A DNA stretch of 64,000 bases from Gordionus sp. m RMFG-2023. Lineage: Eukaryota; Nematomorpha; Gordioida; Chordodea; Parachordodidae. A program made the position numbers and the translations under genes. The notes beneath the pieces are model-generated. The model was given only the letters and a program-made list of their open reading frames with translations. It ran no database searches and was not told the DNA's origin. Shown piece after piece: positions 46,709 to 58,394 of the stretch. Where the stretch lies: assembly GCF_954871325.1 (NCBI RefSeq), contig NC_088776.1, positions 36,752,508-36,816,507 of the forward strand, read 5' to 3'. Every line of letters begins with the position of its first letter. The stretch's first letter is position 1.

Positions 46709-47082
46709 TTAATGATAGATACTGCCTCAAGGTAATACCTATCAATTATGTATTTTGTTTATTTTTCATTTGGATAGGTATTACCCAATTTATTTATAAT
46801 ATATATTTGATTAAAGCGCCTGTGGCCTAGTCGGCAAGAGCTTCGCTTACCAATTCGATGGTTCTCAGTTCGAATCCCAACAGTGACCTTATTTTTTTTC
46901 TTTCCAACTTGATGGTTCCTACCTTGGGGAGATGATATATAGTAGGCCGAACTCGACTACCCTTATAATATATATAAAATAATAAGGGTTTATTATATTT
47001 TAATAAATTTTGATAGGTATTTAGCAAATAGGATGGTATTTATAAAATTGTTATACGTTGACTTGGCAGTATCTATCATTAA
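46709..47082. mobile_element. TTAA-flanked MITE carrying a tRNA-derived promoter
   Basis: 374 bp bounded by perfect inverted repeats TTAATGATAGATACTGCC (46709-46726) and GGCAGTATCTATCATTAA (47065-47082). If TTAA is the duplicated target, the element proper starts TGATAGATACTGCC, a piggyBac-like layout. Just inside the left end is a second perfect inverted pair, GGTAATACCTATC (46731-46743) and GATAGGTATTACC (46773-46785), which forms a hairpin. The middle holds a tRNA-like segment with intact pol III boxes. The combination of TTAA ends and a SINE-like body is unusual. Confidence 0.75.
46816..46889 (+). ncRNA. tRNA-derived SINE-like unit (pol III promoter), not a functional tRNA
   Basis: A box TGGCCTAGTCGG (46823-46834) and B box GTTCGAATCCC (46868-46878) match the consensus fully and are spaced as in tRNA genes. 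The expected 5' and 3' ends (GCGCCTG and CAGTGACC) pair only partly, the D stem has a mismatch, and the anticodon stem around the loop TTACCAA does not pair. The transcript is therefore not a usable tRNA. A run of eight T at about 46892-46899 follows directly and could terminate pol III. The downstream GGGGAGATGATATATAGTAGG may be the SINE body. Confidence 0.6.
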
Positions 47083-47446
47083 CCCATATAACCTTTTTTT
47101 ATCACTTGTAATTCTTTAGACCAAGATTTTTTTAATATTCGCAATCGAAAATATTTAATATTGTTATAAATGGTTAAATATTTGGTATTTGAAAATTATT
47201 ATATTTAGAAATGTCTTGTATTGTTCTACTTTTATTATTCGTATGCATAATAAATGACAAAAGATCAAATTCAGAATAATTGTTCAGAGTTTGCAAATTT
47301 CAATTAAAAAGTATAATATATTAATATAAAAGCCGGCCTAAAAATAGGGGTTATAGAGCGCGAAGCCCCCATAAAAATTTTTTTAGTTGAGCCCACTGAG
47401 ATTGTAAAGGCTAAATGCTAATGACGCCCCAAATTATGACCAGTAG

Positions 47447-48600
47447 GGATTAAACTTGAAATGCTTAATCTTGAGGAGACAAAAGCAGCTAAAGAGAGGA
47501 GAGATGGGAGTAAGAACCTATCCCGCCATTTTTAGGAGCCACGATCTTTTTAAAAATTTTATATTGGAAATACCCACCAGCATTGTGCATATGTACAATT
47601 TACGTTTGATGAGAATATATTTGTGATAATTTAACGCTGATCTCATGGCTTACATGATCTTGGGTATGTTAAAATAATTCAAGTAGAAAGAACGCCAAAT
47701 GAGCTGGTAATTCATTTAAAAATAGTTTCTTTCCTTTCGTCGTATGCAAATATAGTTAAAAATCGAAATATATTATATAAAAAATAGATATACTCATGTT
47801 CCATTTATATTATTTTTTATTCTTTTATAAATTTATTTTATTATATGATGATCTATAATTCCCTTCTTATGCAGCTGTATCCAATATATTAAAATCTAGA
47901 GTCGATACCACTGTGTTAGTGCGGTTTTCTTATTCTAATTTGAAATATGGAACTGATTTCTAGTCATTATAGGTTGAATGCGGCTTTTCGACTAATTTAT
48001 TTCAGGAAACGGTATGAGACCGCAACATATTTAAAGTGTGGATTTGAAAGAGTCAGGGTTAAGTTATTAAATTTTTTTCTAATCATTATCATGTACAATT
48101 TTATTATCTCAGTAAAATAATTTTTCGTCAAATTTAAAAGAAAGTAATGGTTCATAATTCAGTTTTTCCCTTATTTATCAAACAAATGGGAATATACAAA
48201 ACAAAAATAATAATTTTCAAGTGATATTTAATTATCGTATTATAATATGTGGAGGTATCCCAGAAAGAGATAGCCATATTGATAATAAAAAAAATATTAT
48301 AGCCAATTATTTGTATTCGCTAATAACAAACAATGGACGATAAAAAAAGAAAAATATACAATTATATTTTGACAAATTTACAAACAAGGTGGAGAAAAAA
48401 TCGAATCCTGGTGAGTTTGGGTATGTAAAATGGCGGCGTCTAGTCCTGGGATTTAAACAAAGATATTCTCACCACCTTATTGGCTGGGTGGCATGGTTAA
48501 TTTGGAGGGAAATCTTAGCATGGAGTTGTAGGGTTTCGATATCTTCCATCTCAGTTAGATTTTCTACGGAGATTGGGAAGTCGAAATAGGATCAAGATTA
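47447..48600. other. Intergenic DNA, probably old retroelement sequence
   Basis: 47447-47560 continues the sequence interrupted at 45269. 48390-48595 has a 66-codon frame on the + strand and an equally long one on the minus strand (including MEDIETLQLHAKISLQIN). The minus-strand reading lies in line with the LTR-retroelement fossil at 49796-50300 and is probably part of it. No host gene. Confidence 0.35.
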
Positions 48601-49795
48601 TATATCTGCAACACACAGGTTTTTAGCCAGTTCATCTAGGCAGATGGGCTAGTAGATATTTTTTGGTTAGAAAAATATGTAAACTTTAGGCAAGCGGGTG
48701 GGCGGGTTAAAAAATTATTTGTTATTTAAAATCAATTAAGTAAACATAAATATGCTCCATTAAATTTTAACATTTTTTATACCAAAGTTCCGATAACTGA
48801 GTATGTTGTCGTCTGAAGGAAGGAATTTATCTAAAACATGTTGGATTTGATTTGCATGAAAGAATATAACATCAACGTGAATGAAATTGATTTTAAAGTT
48901 TCTCCAAAAGGGGATTCAAATAAAGTATTCAATTTTAAATACAATGTTTGAAATAGATGGCATCCACGTCAAAATTAAATAACAACAGATGGGAAGATGT
49001 GGTTGTTACAGAGGTGATCATCTTATTTATTGACATAATAAAATATTTAAATCCCAAAGTAACGAGTTTGATTTGTATAATTTAGCAAGATTTTAGGCTA
49101 TTTAGTTTAGTTTACAATTTATAAACAATTAATCTAAATTACTTTTTTAAAAAATTTATTATTAATGGTTTCCCTTTTTATTTAAATATCTCACTTGAGT
49201 AGAAGATATACTTCAAACTGATATCCTATTAATGTCAATAAAAGATTTATCAAAGTTATGAAGATTAACTAGAAAATTATTGGCAATTCTAGCAACTAGT
49301 GTCTAAACGAGAAATTAGCATTGCTGAAACGTATCTAGAATAAAAGAACATGTTTGAATCCAGGATATATTGATTCATTATTATTTTTGCGTTAAGTATA
49401 AGTAATATCTATTAATATTAATTATATATAAATAAATATATATTTTTTTTCATAAATATTTTATTAGATCAAATAAATTCTTTATTCGTAATTTAAATTG
49501 AATATTTTATTTTATGCTTAATATACCAATTTCCCTAAAATATAAAACTTTCCTATAGAAGTGTAGAGTGAAACGGAATCATTTTTTTATTGGATGCTTA
49601 GAAAAATTGAAAGAATGCGCATATTTAAATATGGGAGGCGTAGGTTAAATAAATTTTGGCGGGTAAAAGATTTTAGACTAATGGGCGGGCGGACGGGTAT
49701 ATTTTTTGAAAAATCATAAGCAGATTAGGCAGTTGGGTTAAATTTTTTATTGGACTGGCGGGCTTGCGGACAAATAACCCGCCCATTGCGGACCT
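48601..49795 (+). mobile_element. Older copy of the TAGAGGTCTGCA hAT element
   Basis: The right end CCCGCCCATTGCGGACCTCTA (to about 49799) and the worn left end TATCTGCAACACACAGG correspond to the termini of 14443-15321. CCCGCC-type words occur near both ends. On the + strand at about 49320-49390 the sequence AGCATTGCTGAAACG...AGAACATGTTTGAATCC matches the transposase C-terminal remnant seen (on the minus strand) at 14825-14935, so this copy is longer but in the opposite orientation. No exact target duplication survives. Confidence 0.65.
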
Positions 49796-50320
49796 CTATA
49801 TGGATCACAATTTGAGTTGGGTCGGAGGGGGGGGGGATACAACGAGAGAATCGTCTCTATTTATGGTGGGAGATAACTGGATGGTTGATATCGCACCCGG
49901 TAGCTGGGTTGTAATTCGTCATCAAGAGACCATCGAGGCCATAGAGGCAAAAAGATTGATCCCCCCACTTATCAATATTTCTCCTTTCCTTTGACCTTCT
50001 AGATCTATCTTACTTCATTGCCTATTTTAGGAATCGGACCATTTTTGATAGATTTCATTTTTGGACTCAGTGTTACTTTGTTTGCATTTATGATGTGCCC
50101 TAAATATTTTCTTAATGGTTGTCCGACTTGAATTTGTTTAAGTTTATTCTCAAATATAAGTCATACAACCATATAAAGAACTGATTGTGTTCTTAGGGCG
50201 TTTCTCCAGACAATAACATATCATCCAAGTTACAGTTATTTATAGGCTAGGGAATATTATGTCCATGGTCCGCTGAAAAATTATTAGGGTGGAGAAGATT
50301 AGGAATAGAGAACGATTAAA
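49796..50320 (-). mobile_element. LTR retrotransposon (Ty3/Gypsy-type) pol fossil
   Basis: On the minus strand the region retains the part of a Gypsy-type reverse transcriptase from the catalytic LDD motif (NCNLDDMLL, near 50225) to the YLGHII motif that follows it (near 50100). It is a broken fragment with several disruptions and no recognisable LTRs, and it is probably separated from more of itself (to about 48390) by the hAT insertion at 48601-49795. It differs clearly from the larger fossil at 52.6-57.7 kb. Old, by its degree of decay. Confidence 0.6.
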
Positions 50321-51065
50321 ATTAAATTGACATAATTGTGTGATAATGGTTAATAATCTGCTTGTAACTTTCGTAACTGGTATCCTTTCTTGTAGTATTC
50401 TGAATATGTTTTTTCAATTCTAAGAATTAAATATTCCGGTTGGATCCAAGAGTTTAGAATCTGATTCATACGTTTTTTTACTACTTATGGGCACGGAGGA
50501 TCCGGGGTGGGTTTATTTTCATGGTGAGGGTATATTATTCACTTTTATTATTACTATAAATGGTTGGTTTTATTGTGGTCTATATTGCATTCTATTTTAT
50601 TAATATGCTTATATTTTTTATTTTAATGGCATCTTACTTGATTTGGTTAAGCGCTAGGAAACGGATAGGAAATTACACAGAAGACAGGTTAAGAAGGTAA
50701 TAGTGGTAATTTCTTATGAGTGAGTATTGTTGTTGTATAGATTTATTTTCTTGCAGCTACTTTGGTAATGACGGATGGTTTATGTTAATATATAAAATTT
50801 GCATAAACTTTATATATTTTAATGACCTTTAAAAAAGATATCGTATTTGTATATTTTAAACGTTAAAATAACTTTTCTTAAAGTAACCTTAAAACAAATT
50901 GTAAATTGTAACTTTTCTTAAAGTAACCTTAAAACAAATAGTAAATTATATATATGTAAATAGTATTAACACAATAATATATATAGTTGTGAATTTTAGT
51001 AGTAATAGAAAAGTAAAGAATAAAAGATTTTAAAATAAATTTTAAATAATATCAGCCTTGCCTCT
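50321..51065. other. AT-rich intergenic DNA
   Basis: No gene recognised. A perfect local direct repeat, AACTTTTCTTAAAGTAACCT at 50870 and about 50910, is a short tandem duplication. Confidence 0.4.
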
Positions 51066-51732
51066 TCTGCCTTCGACATGACAAGATATTCCCTGGATGC
51101 AAACCTCATTCAAAAATCTATGCCTACCCCTCTTAAAAAAATTTCACAGCTATTCCTACATTATTGATAACACCTTTTTAATGATAATGGTACTCCCTTC
51201 ATATCTTTAAAAAAAACTTAAATGATTACTGTTCTACTGCCAATTATGAAAATATTGTGTATATAATAATTAGTTTGTAAATTAAATTATTTTATTTGTA
51301 GAAATTGATAAGAATATATAAATATGTTATTTTAACAATTTTTCGCATCTCAAAAAATTTTATTTTTAAATAAATTAAAAATATGGAAATGTTTTCCATT
51401 AAATCTGGCTAACACTGTAGTAAATTGTTTGGCACGAATATGAGCCTGATAAACGTTATAATCCTTATAAATGTAGCAAAAAATGATCCAGAAATCGTTT
51501 TATTTGGAAAATATTTGGTTGATGTTTAGAAATATCGTTGTATTATAATAGGTCTATAATAAAAGTATCAATTTTTGTTGCATTACATTTTGCCCTATTT
51601 CATTTAAAAATTTAATAGAGAACCTCCCATTAAATTTATCCTACCCCTAGTCTACCACCCTTAAATCCTACCCCCTACCCTCCAAAAAAAAATTGTATGC
51701 AAACTGTTCCTACCCCTCCATGTGTAGACGCT
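51066..51732. mobile_element. MITE of the GGATGCAAAC family, longer copy
   Basis: Ends: left TCGACATGACAAGATATTCC then GGATGCAAACC, right ATGCAAACTGTTCCTACCCC then CATGTGTAGACGCT. These match both ends of the compact copy at 57758-57990. The interior has CTACCCC-rich words near both sides and about 450 bp of AT-rich DNA between. The target duplication is unclear. Confidence 0.55.
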
Positions 51733-52584
51733 AACAGCATACAACCTTAATATCTGTTGAATTTAAATATACTGCCAAGGCTTAGGTCCGATATCGAACT
51801 CTAGTCAGCGTTAGCGGTTAGCTTAGGATTAAGCAACAAAAAGAGTTTATTAAATAAATAGAAATACTAATTTTACAATACATCAAACCTATTTAATTCT
51901 GGAAAATACACGAAGCAACACGAAGTAACGCGAATAATGCAAAGAAACTTGAACCAGCCAAAATATCTTTTAGTTTTATATCAAACTAAGCCTTTCTTAT
52001 ACCAAATTCTTAGATAACGTTAGCGGTTTTTTTCACAAAGAAAAGGGTTAATGTTTAGATTAAATATGTTTCAAGATAAGTTACCAGAATCTTTTGAAAG
52101 AACCAATATTTTGTTGCAAATTTTTCATTATTTTTAAATATAATCTACCAATATTTTGCTAATTTTTTATTAAAATATTTTTTTTATAATTTGTCCATTT
52201 TCTTAAATCATGTTATTAAAAACTTTTATTTTTAATTAATTTTTTAAAAAATTGATTCAAATTTTTAATAAATAGGATTCTTAAAAATAAAAGGTAAAAT
52301 TATTTTTTGAATATATTAAAGGATGTGCATTGTTATAATTTTGATATTATTAATTATATTAAGTTTAATATATTTTCTAACGTTTAGCAGTGTTAAAATA
52401 TTAAGTTTTAATAAATTTTTTATAAATTTGTGAGTAAAGAATATATATTTAATTCTAAAAGAAGTATAAAAAAATTTAATTATGTGGAAATGGTTCCACA
52501 GAGAAATAATTGTATTATACCTATAGTAGTTATATGTTTATGGATAATTGGTATTAGGTTACATCGGAAAAAAATAAAAAGAGT
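51733..52584. other. AT-rich DNA 5' of the LTR retrotransposon
   Basis: No gene. The 5' LTR of the retrotransposon should lie here, but I could not match any segment convincingly to the 3' LTR candidate at 57297. GCGTTAGCGGTTAGC at about 51807 and GTTAGCGGTT at 52018 form a short repeat pair of unknown meaning. Confidence 0.4.
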
Positions 52585-55500
52585 TATAGAAAGGATAGAA
52601 TAAAAATCACGGAAGAAATTGAAATGAAAAATAATGAAATTGAAAAAGGAAAAAATGAAAGGGAATTAAAAAACGTTAATGAAAGAATGACGGAAGAGAT
52701 ATTAAATTTAAAATATGAAGTATGGAAAATGTTAAATGAAAATATGATAGAAGGAATGAGGAAAAGTATCAATATTATTAGATCAGGAGAGGAACGAAAA
52801 GATATTAATAGTAAATAAAATAGAGATTATAGATGAACATGGAATGAGAGATGATAAACGAAATAATTATAGTCATGGAGAAAATTGTGAGAGAAGGTAT
52901 GAAAAGGATTTCAAAAGAGAAGATCGAATAAATGATAAGGAATATGATCATTTTAAAGAGTATAATACGCCAATGAACTTGCAAAGAAATGAAAAGGAAA
53001 ATTGCGAAAAAGAAAATTTTTTCCGAAATAGATTTGATCGTCCAAAGATTAATATGCAAAATGTAAGATGTTATTCATGTGGGGAATTGGGGCATATAAG
53101 TAGAAATTGTGTGCAGAACGGTGCAATGTCTAACAAGTAACCGATTAAATGTAATAGATGTGGAGGAGTTGGACATAGTAGTGAAAAATGTTAAGTCCCG
53201 ACGTATCGTATTATTGGAAATAATCAAAGAACATTTCAATGTGAAAGATGTTGAAAAATGGGACATGCTAAAGAGAATTGTTGTGTAAGAGAACCGATAA
53301 ATGGGGAAACATTTCTGGCAGTGAAATACTTAGCACCGGAATCTAATGTAAGAATGATACAAAATAATGATATTTTGAAAGAAGGTAAAGATGAAAGTAT
53401 GTGTAAGTGCAATGTCGGGAGAGGTGACTAAATGATAGCGAAAATAGTAAAATGGAACTTATTACATTAGAGAATGAAATGAAATTTCGGGTCGGTGGAG
53501 ATGTAGAAGTTAAAAGAAATTTAGTAGGTAAAAGAAATATAAATTTGGTAAATGGTGAAAATATGAAAAATTATAGAATTCCTATTTAAAATTAGAGGAC
53601 AAAAGTGAGAAGGATAAATGTTCTCGTATAGAAGTAATTGTAGGAAGTAGAGAAATATCTATGCTATTGGATACAGGTGCTGCGATATTGATTGTAAGTT
53701 ATGAAAATTATTGTGAATATTGGCCAGAAGAGAATATAATTGAAGAGGAGATGATAGTTAAACAGTTTGATGGATCGGAAATAAAGGTTTTAGGAAAAAT
53801 TAAAGTACCGTTTGTGATAAATCGTATAGTTGATTATTTAAATTTGTGGATTGTTGATAAAAAGTGGAGACGATTATGGGGTGGGAATGGATTGTTAAGA
53901 TTGGTCCATTAAAAAATTTTTGGGGTTTTTTTTCAGAAGTTCAGAACGTTGAAAAAAATCAAGAATTCTCTGATATAAAAGATGAAATCATTGGAAGATG
54001 GGTAATCGGGAAAGTGAGTTTATAAAAAAAAATATGTCTCAAACGCGGATAGTTCCAGTTAAAAAAAGAAAGGTAAGATATACTGAGTTGTCGCAAAGTG
54101 TTAATATTATGGAAAATGACAAGCCTAGAGAAGTAAAAAAAGAAATACCTTGTAGAAAATGTATTAATGAGAGAAATAATAATGAAATAAAAATAGTCAC
54201 GAAAACAGAGGAAATAGAGGAGAAAATTATTAGTCAAGAAATGTGTAAGGAACTGGATAGTGAAAAGAAAGATATTCCAGTGTTACAGTATGAAAAAAAA
54301 GAGGAAAAAGAGATTAATGGAGGGGAAGGAAAGGAACATTTGTCGAGTTTGGAAAATTGGGGGCTTGCAGTGGCAGTTTTAATGAATAGTTATAGTGAAA
54401 TTTTTGAGGAGAAATTAGGGTGTTTAGTGGATTATGAAATTGAACTCCGTTTAAAGGAAGGTTTTGTACCGCAATATTGTCCGGTGCGAAGAGTTCCATT
54501 TGAATGGAGGGCGGAAATGGAAAAAGAGTTGGATAACTGGGTGAAAGATGGAATTATTTGTCCTATTGGGTACAGTGAATGGATAACTTCGTTAGTTCCT
54601 GTGAGAAAGGCTAATGGAAAATTGAGGTTATGTGTCGATTTTAGGGTGACATTGAATCCTTGGGTTGTAGAGGTGAAATATCTGTTACCGCGAATAGAAG
54701 AAATTTTGGCCAGTTTGAAAGGGGGAAAATATTTTTCCAAGTTTGATTTTCGTGTGCATATTTGCAATTACCGATGGCAAAAACGACTAGAAAGTTGTTG
54801 ACGATTACAACATTCAAAGGATTGTTTACGTTTTGTCGATTACCATTTGGGTTTGTATCAGCCTTTTTTTTCAGCGGACAATGGCTGCTGTTTTCCAAGG
54901 TTTGAGGGTATTTTTTTTTGGATGATGTCTTGGTTGTAGGAATAACGATGAAACAACATGATGATAGGCTAGAAAAAGTATTTATTAGAATTCGAAATAA
55001 AGAATTAAAGGCGAGTCGTGAAAAGAGTGTGTTGGGAGTAACTTAAGTGACATATTTGGGTCATAGAATTAATAGAATGGAGGTTAAACCGTTAGATAAG
55101 AATTTGTTAAGTATTGCGAATTTGAATAGGCCCACTAGTAAAGTAGAGGTCCAGTCGTTTATGGGAATGGTAAATTATTACCATTGGTTTATTTCGAGTT
55201 TTGAGGAAGTAGCTTCTCCTTTATATGAATTATTAAGGAAAGGGGTACATTTTGAATGGAAAGAGGAACAAGAGATTGCGTTCAGGACGTTAAAGGAGAG
55301 AATTGGGAAAGAGCCCATTCTAGTGTGTTTTAATAGTGATCGAAGTAGTTTTGGCTGTAGATGCATGTAATAGAGGAGTAGGTGGGGCTATGTTGCATTT
55401 GATAGATGGAACTGAAAGACCTGTTTTATTTTTCTCGAGAGTGTTCTGAGAGGTAGAAAAGCGGTATTCAGTGATAGAACAGGAGGCTTTAGCTGTGATT

Positions 55501-57700
55501 TTTGGATTAATGAAAAGTCCCGAATACCTTATAGGTAGGAAGTTTGTTGTTTTTACAGATCATAAGCCCTTGATACATTTATTTAAAAAAGATAACAAAG
55601 AGTTGATGTTATCGCCTCGACTTCAGCGATGTTAGTAGGAAGTTTTGATTTAGATTTAAAATATCGAAGGGGAAAAGAGAACCAGTTACCTGATATTTTG
55701 TCGAGGTTAGGTGCCGGCGAAAGTTTGGATGAATCGGTGGTTTTGAAAATTGATAATCAGGAAGAATGTCTTGTACGTACGGTAATGCGAAGTATAAAAG
55801 GTAGCCCAACGGCATGGGAAGATATATAAAGGTTTACAAGGAAAGATAGAGAATTAGCGGTAGTTAAATTATGTCTAATGTGAAAAAAGATCATGGAAAG
55901 ATGATGATAAAGTTTTCAAAAATATTGAAACAGAATTAACTATAGTGGGCGATTGTATTATGAGGGGAACCTGAGATGTTATACCCCGGAAATTGAGGGA
56001 GAAAATTTTGAATGTTATACATACAAGTCATCAAGGAGTTACTCGTATGAAACAATGGTGAAGAGAATACGTATGGTGGCCGGAAATGAACGAGGATATT
56101 GATAAAATGGGAAAAGAATGTGAGATTTGCAATGCATGGTCTGACATAAATAGTACATGGCCAAAAGTTGTAGAACCAGGAGAGAGGGTTCATGTTGATT
56201 TTTTCGAATATGAAGGAAAGAAGTATATATTAAATGTAGATGCGTTCTCCAAACGGACAGAATTTGAGAAATTCATGGGTTAACGGCGAATATTGTGATT
56301 AAACATTTTAAAAAAGTAGGGTCGAAGTTTGGTATTCCGAAAAATGTGGTATCGGATGGTGGACTAGCTTTTATCGGTGAAGAATTCAAGAGATTCTGTG
56401 AAAAAACTGGTGTATATCGTTAACGCCATCGTATCATCCCAGTTCTAATGGACAGGCGGAACGGATGGTAGCGGCGGTTAAAGGATGGTTGAAGAAAACA
56501 AAAAGTGGAAAAGGAGAAATATGGGTGAAGCATTTGTATTATAATAATGTGATGGGTAAAGATGGTTTGCCTTCGGCAGAAAAAATGATAGGAAGGTAAG
56601 GATGTTTTTGGATATGTTAGTATCTTGTAAAACGGGTATAATTGTAGAGGATATTGATAGAAGGGAATTGTAGTATACGTGGGACAATTAGTATGGATTA
56701 GATTATATAAAAATGGGAGAAAGGTGTAGTAATAGAAAATTTGGGAAACGAATTAAATAGGGTAAAATTTAATGATAATAGTGAAGGTGTCAGGCACAGG
56801 GATCAATTACAGAAGAGAGTGCATAGAAATGGTTGAAAGAGGAAATTGTAAAAAAGGAAAGTTCCCGGTTAATAAAGACGTAGATTTCAATTGTTTCAAT
56901 GGTGTATATAATCGTGTAATCAAGAAGCAATCACTGTTCATGTAAAGAGTCTTGTAATCAAGAAGCAACCACTGCCCACGAACATCTTATATCCAACGTA
57001 AAAGAGGAACGACACAATGTTAGGATGACAACAAATTTATGACGGATACTACGAAAATCGACTAAAAGAAAGGAGGATGGCAACGTTAGAATCGACCCTC
57101 TAAAAACAATACTGAGATGATTATCAAGACCTGATTGAGTGTATGAAGTGATAAAAAAGAAATACAGACATAAAAATAATGTTTAAAAGAAAATATGTGA
57201 ATCATTTATTGAATGTTTATACGCTGATTAATTTTTTTTGCATAGTGATATAAAAAATTTATATAATTTTGCCCAGGATTTTTGTTAAGGGGGCGTGTTG
57301 TAGTATTATGTTTATTATTATGTTAGTAAATTATTATTACAATAATGTTAAGGATATATTGTATTTTTATATGAAAAAGAGATAATGTCAAGGATGTAAT
57401 TTATTTTTATATGAAAAAGAGGAAAACTAGATCAATTATTTTTGAATATAATGATTTTTTTAGTTAATTTTTTTCGCGTAATAAGATTGATTTTGTTTCT
57501 GCGTATTTTAATAATTTTTTTTATCTTTGGAAAATTATATTTTTTTACTAAAAGAGTCTACTAGAAATAAAAATAAAAGAGTCTACTATAAATAAAAATA
57601 AAAGAGTCTACTATAAATAAAAATAAAAGAGTCTATTAGAAATAAAAGTAAAGGAGTCTACTTCCTTAAAATTACATTTGTATTTGTATTTGTATTTGAT
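52585..57700 (+). mobile_element. Ty3/Gypsy-type LTR retrotransposon, broken
   Basis: Fossil of about 5 kb. Parts in order: a Lys/Glu-rich gag region with CCHC zinc knuckles (CYSCGELGHISRNC, near 53070), an aspartic protease (LLDTGAA, near 53665), a reverse transcriptase with linker (VRKANGKLRLCVDFR, near 54605), a TYLGHRIN block near 55050, RNase H, and an integrase whose central domain (HVDFFEYEGKKY, near 56195) and flanks are visible. The order protease-RT-RNase H-integrase defines Ty3/Gypsy. A polypurine tract (AAGGGGG) lies at about 57288, immediately before TGTTGTAG, the likely start of the 3' LTR. A 5' LTR was not identified. It is interrupted by roughly ten or more disruptions and is not functional. 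Reading frames are still long, so it is of moderate age. Confidence 0.85.
57547..57665. repeat. 25-bp tandem repeat, five copies, in the 3' LTR region
   Basis: AAAAGAGTCTACTATAAATA plus AAAAT recurs at exactly 25-bp spacing (TCT core at 57555, 57580, 57605, 57630, 57655 approximately), with one or two changes per copy. It lies in the candidate LTR and may be a repeated regulatory or length-variable block of it. It is followed by a short (TTTGTA)n run. Confidence 0.8.
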
Positions 57701-57757
57701 TTGTTTTTTTATTTAATTGTATATATCTATAATATATATAAGCCATGTCACAGTCAC

Positions 57758-57990
57758 CAGCGTCTACATGACAGTATATTCAATGGATGCAAACCCCCCC
57801 CCCCCCCTCAAAAATATATATCTACCCCCCTAAAAATACCAAAATGTTATCCATAGATAATTTAAAAATGTAATGGAAAATTTTCTAGATTCTTATAGCC
57901 TACCCCCCATAATGCCTACCCCCTACCCCTTTAAAGATATTAGGATGCAAACTGTTCCTACCCCCCCCCCCCCCGCTCATGTAGACACTG
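57758..57990. mobile_element. Compact MITE of the GGATGCAAAC family with perfect 8-bp target duplication
   Basis: 233 bp, from CAGCGTCTACATGACAG to TCATGTAGACACTG, flanked by ACAGTCAC at 57750-57757 and 57991-57998. Poly-C runs of about 14-15 lie inside both ends (57786-57799 and 57960-57974), in the same strand orientation. The 8-bp duplication and CAG...CTG ends suggest hAT ancestry. Confidence 0.8.
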
Positions 57991-58394
57991 ACAGTCACAG
58001 TCCCAATGTCACGCTGATAGCCCGTCAAACGGGGATTCATAATTTTCTCCGTATTGATAAATAATAAATTTTACCTTTATTTGATGATGGATGAATCAGA
58101 ATAGTCAAAGGAGAGGAATAGATTATCCGTATTCATCCTTCCACTATTTCTATAAATTTTTAGAGAAAAGGTCAAATATATTATGGAAAATATGGAATAA
58201 AAAAATATGATTTGTGAGTTATGATATTTATTAATTCTTTTAAATTTTCCACATCCAGACGCAATGGTTTTTGCTCTCTCACTTCATATAAAATATACAT
58301 TCTTCTTAAAGAATCATTTAAATGCTTTTAAAATCTTCCTAAATACTTTTTTAAAAAAAGACCTGCCATTATAGATTAGAATCAATTATAACCG

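Larger units (their letters stand above)
45276..47435. mobile_element. Composite insertion: GCGTGACTAG-type element with nested pieces
   Basis: The left end (GCGTGACTAGGGGGGCAGGGG) and right end (GAGATTGTAAAGG...GACGCCCC) correspond to the two ends of the 9712-9963 MITE. The flanks share an 11-bp direct repeat ATGACCAGTAG (45270-45280 and 47436-47446), consistent with a target duplication within which the true 8 bp cannot be placed. Inside are a segment homologous to the CATAGG family (about 45790-46100) and the tRNA-bearing element at 46709-47082. Confidence 0.5.

Noticed and set aside
46816-46889. Functional tRNA gene
   Set aside because: A and B boxes are perfect but the acceptor, D and anticodon stems do not pair properly; it fits a tRNA-derived SINE or MITE insert better.
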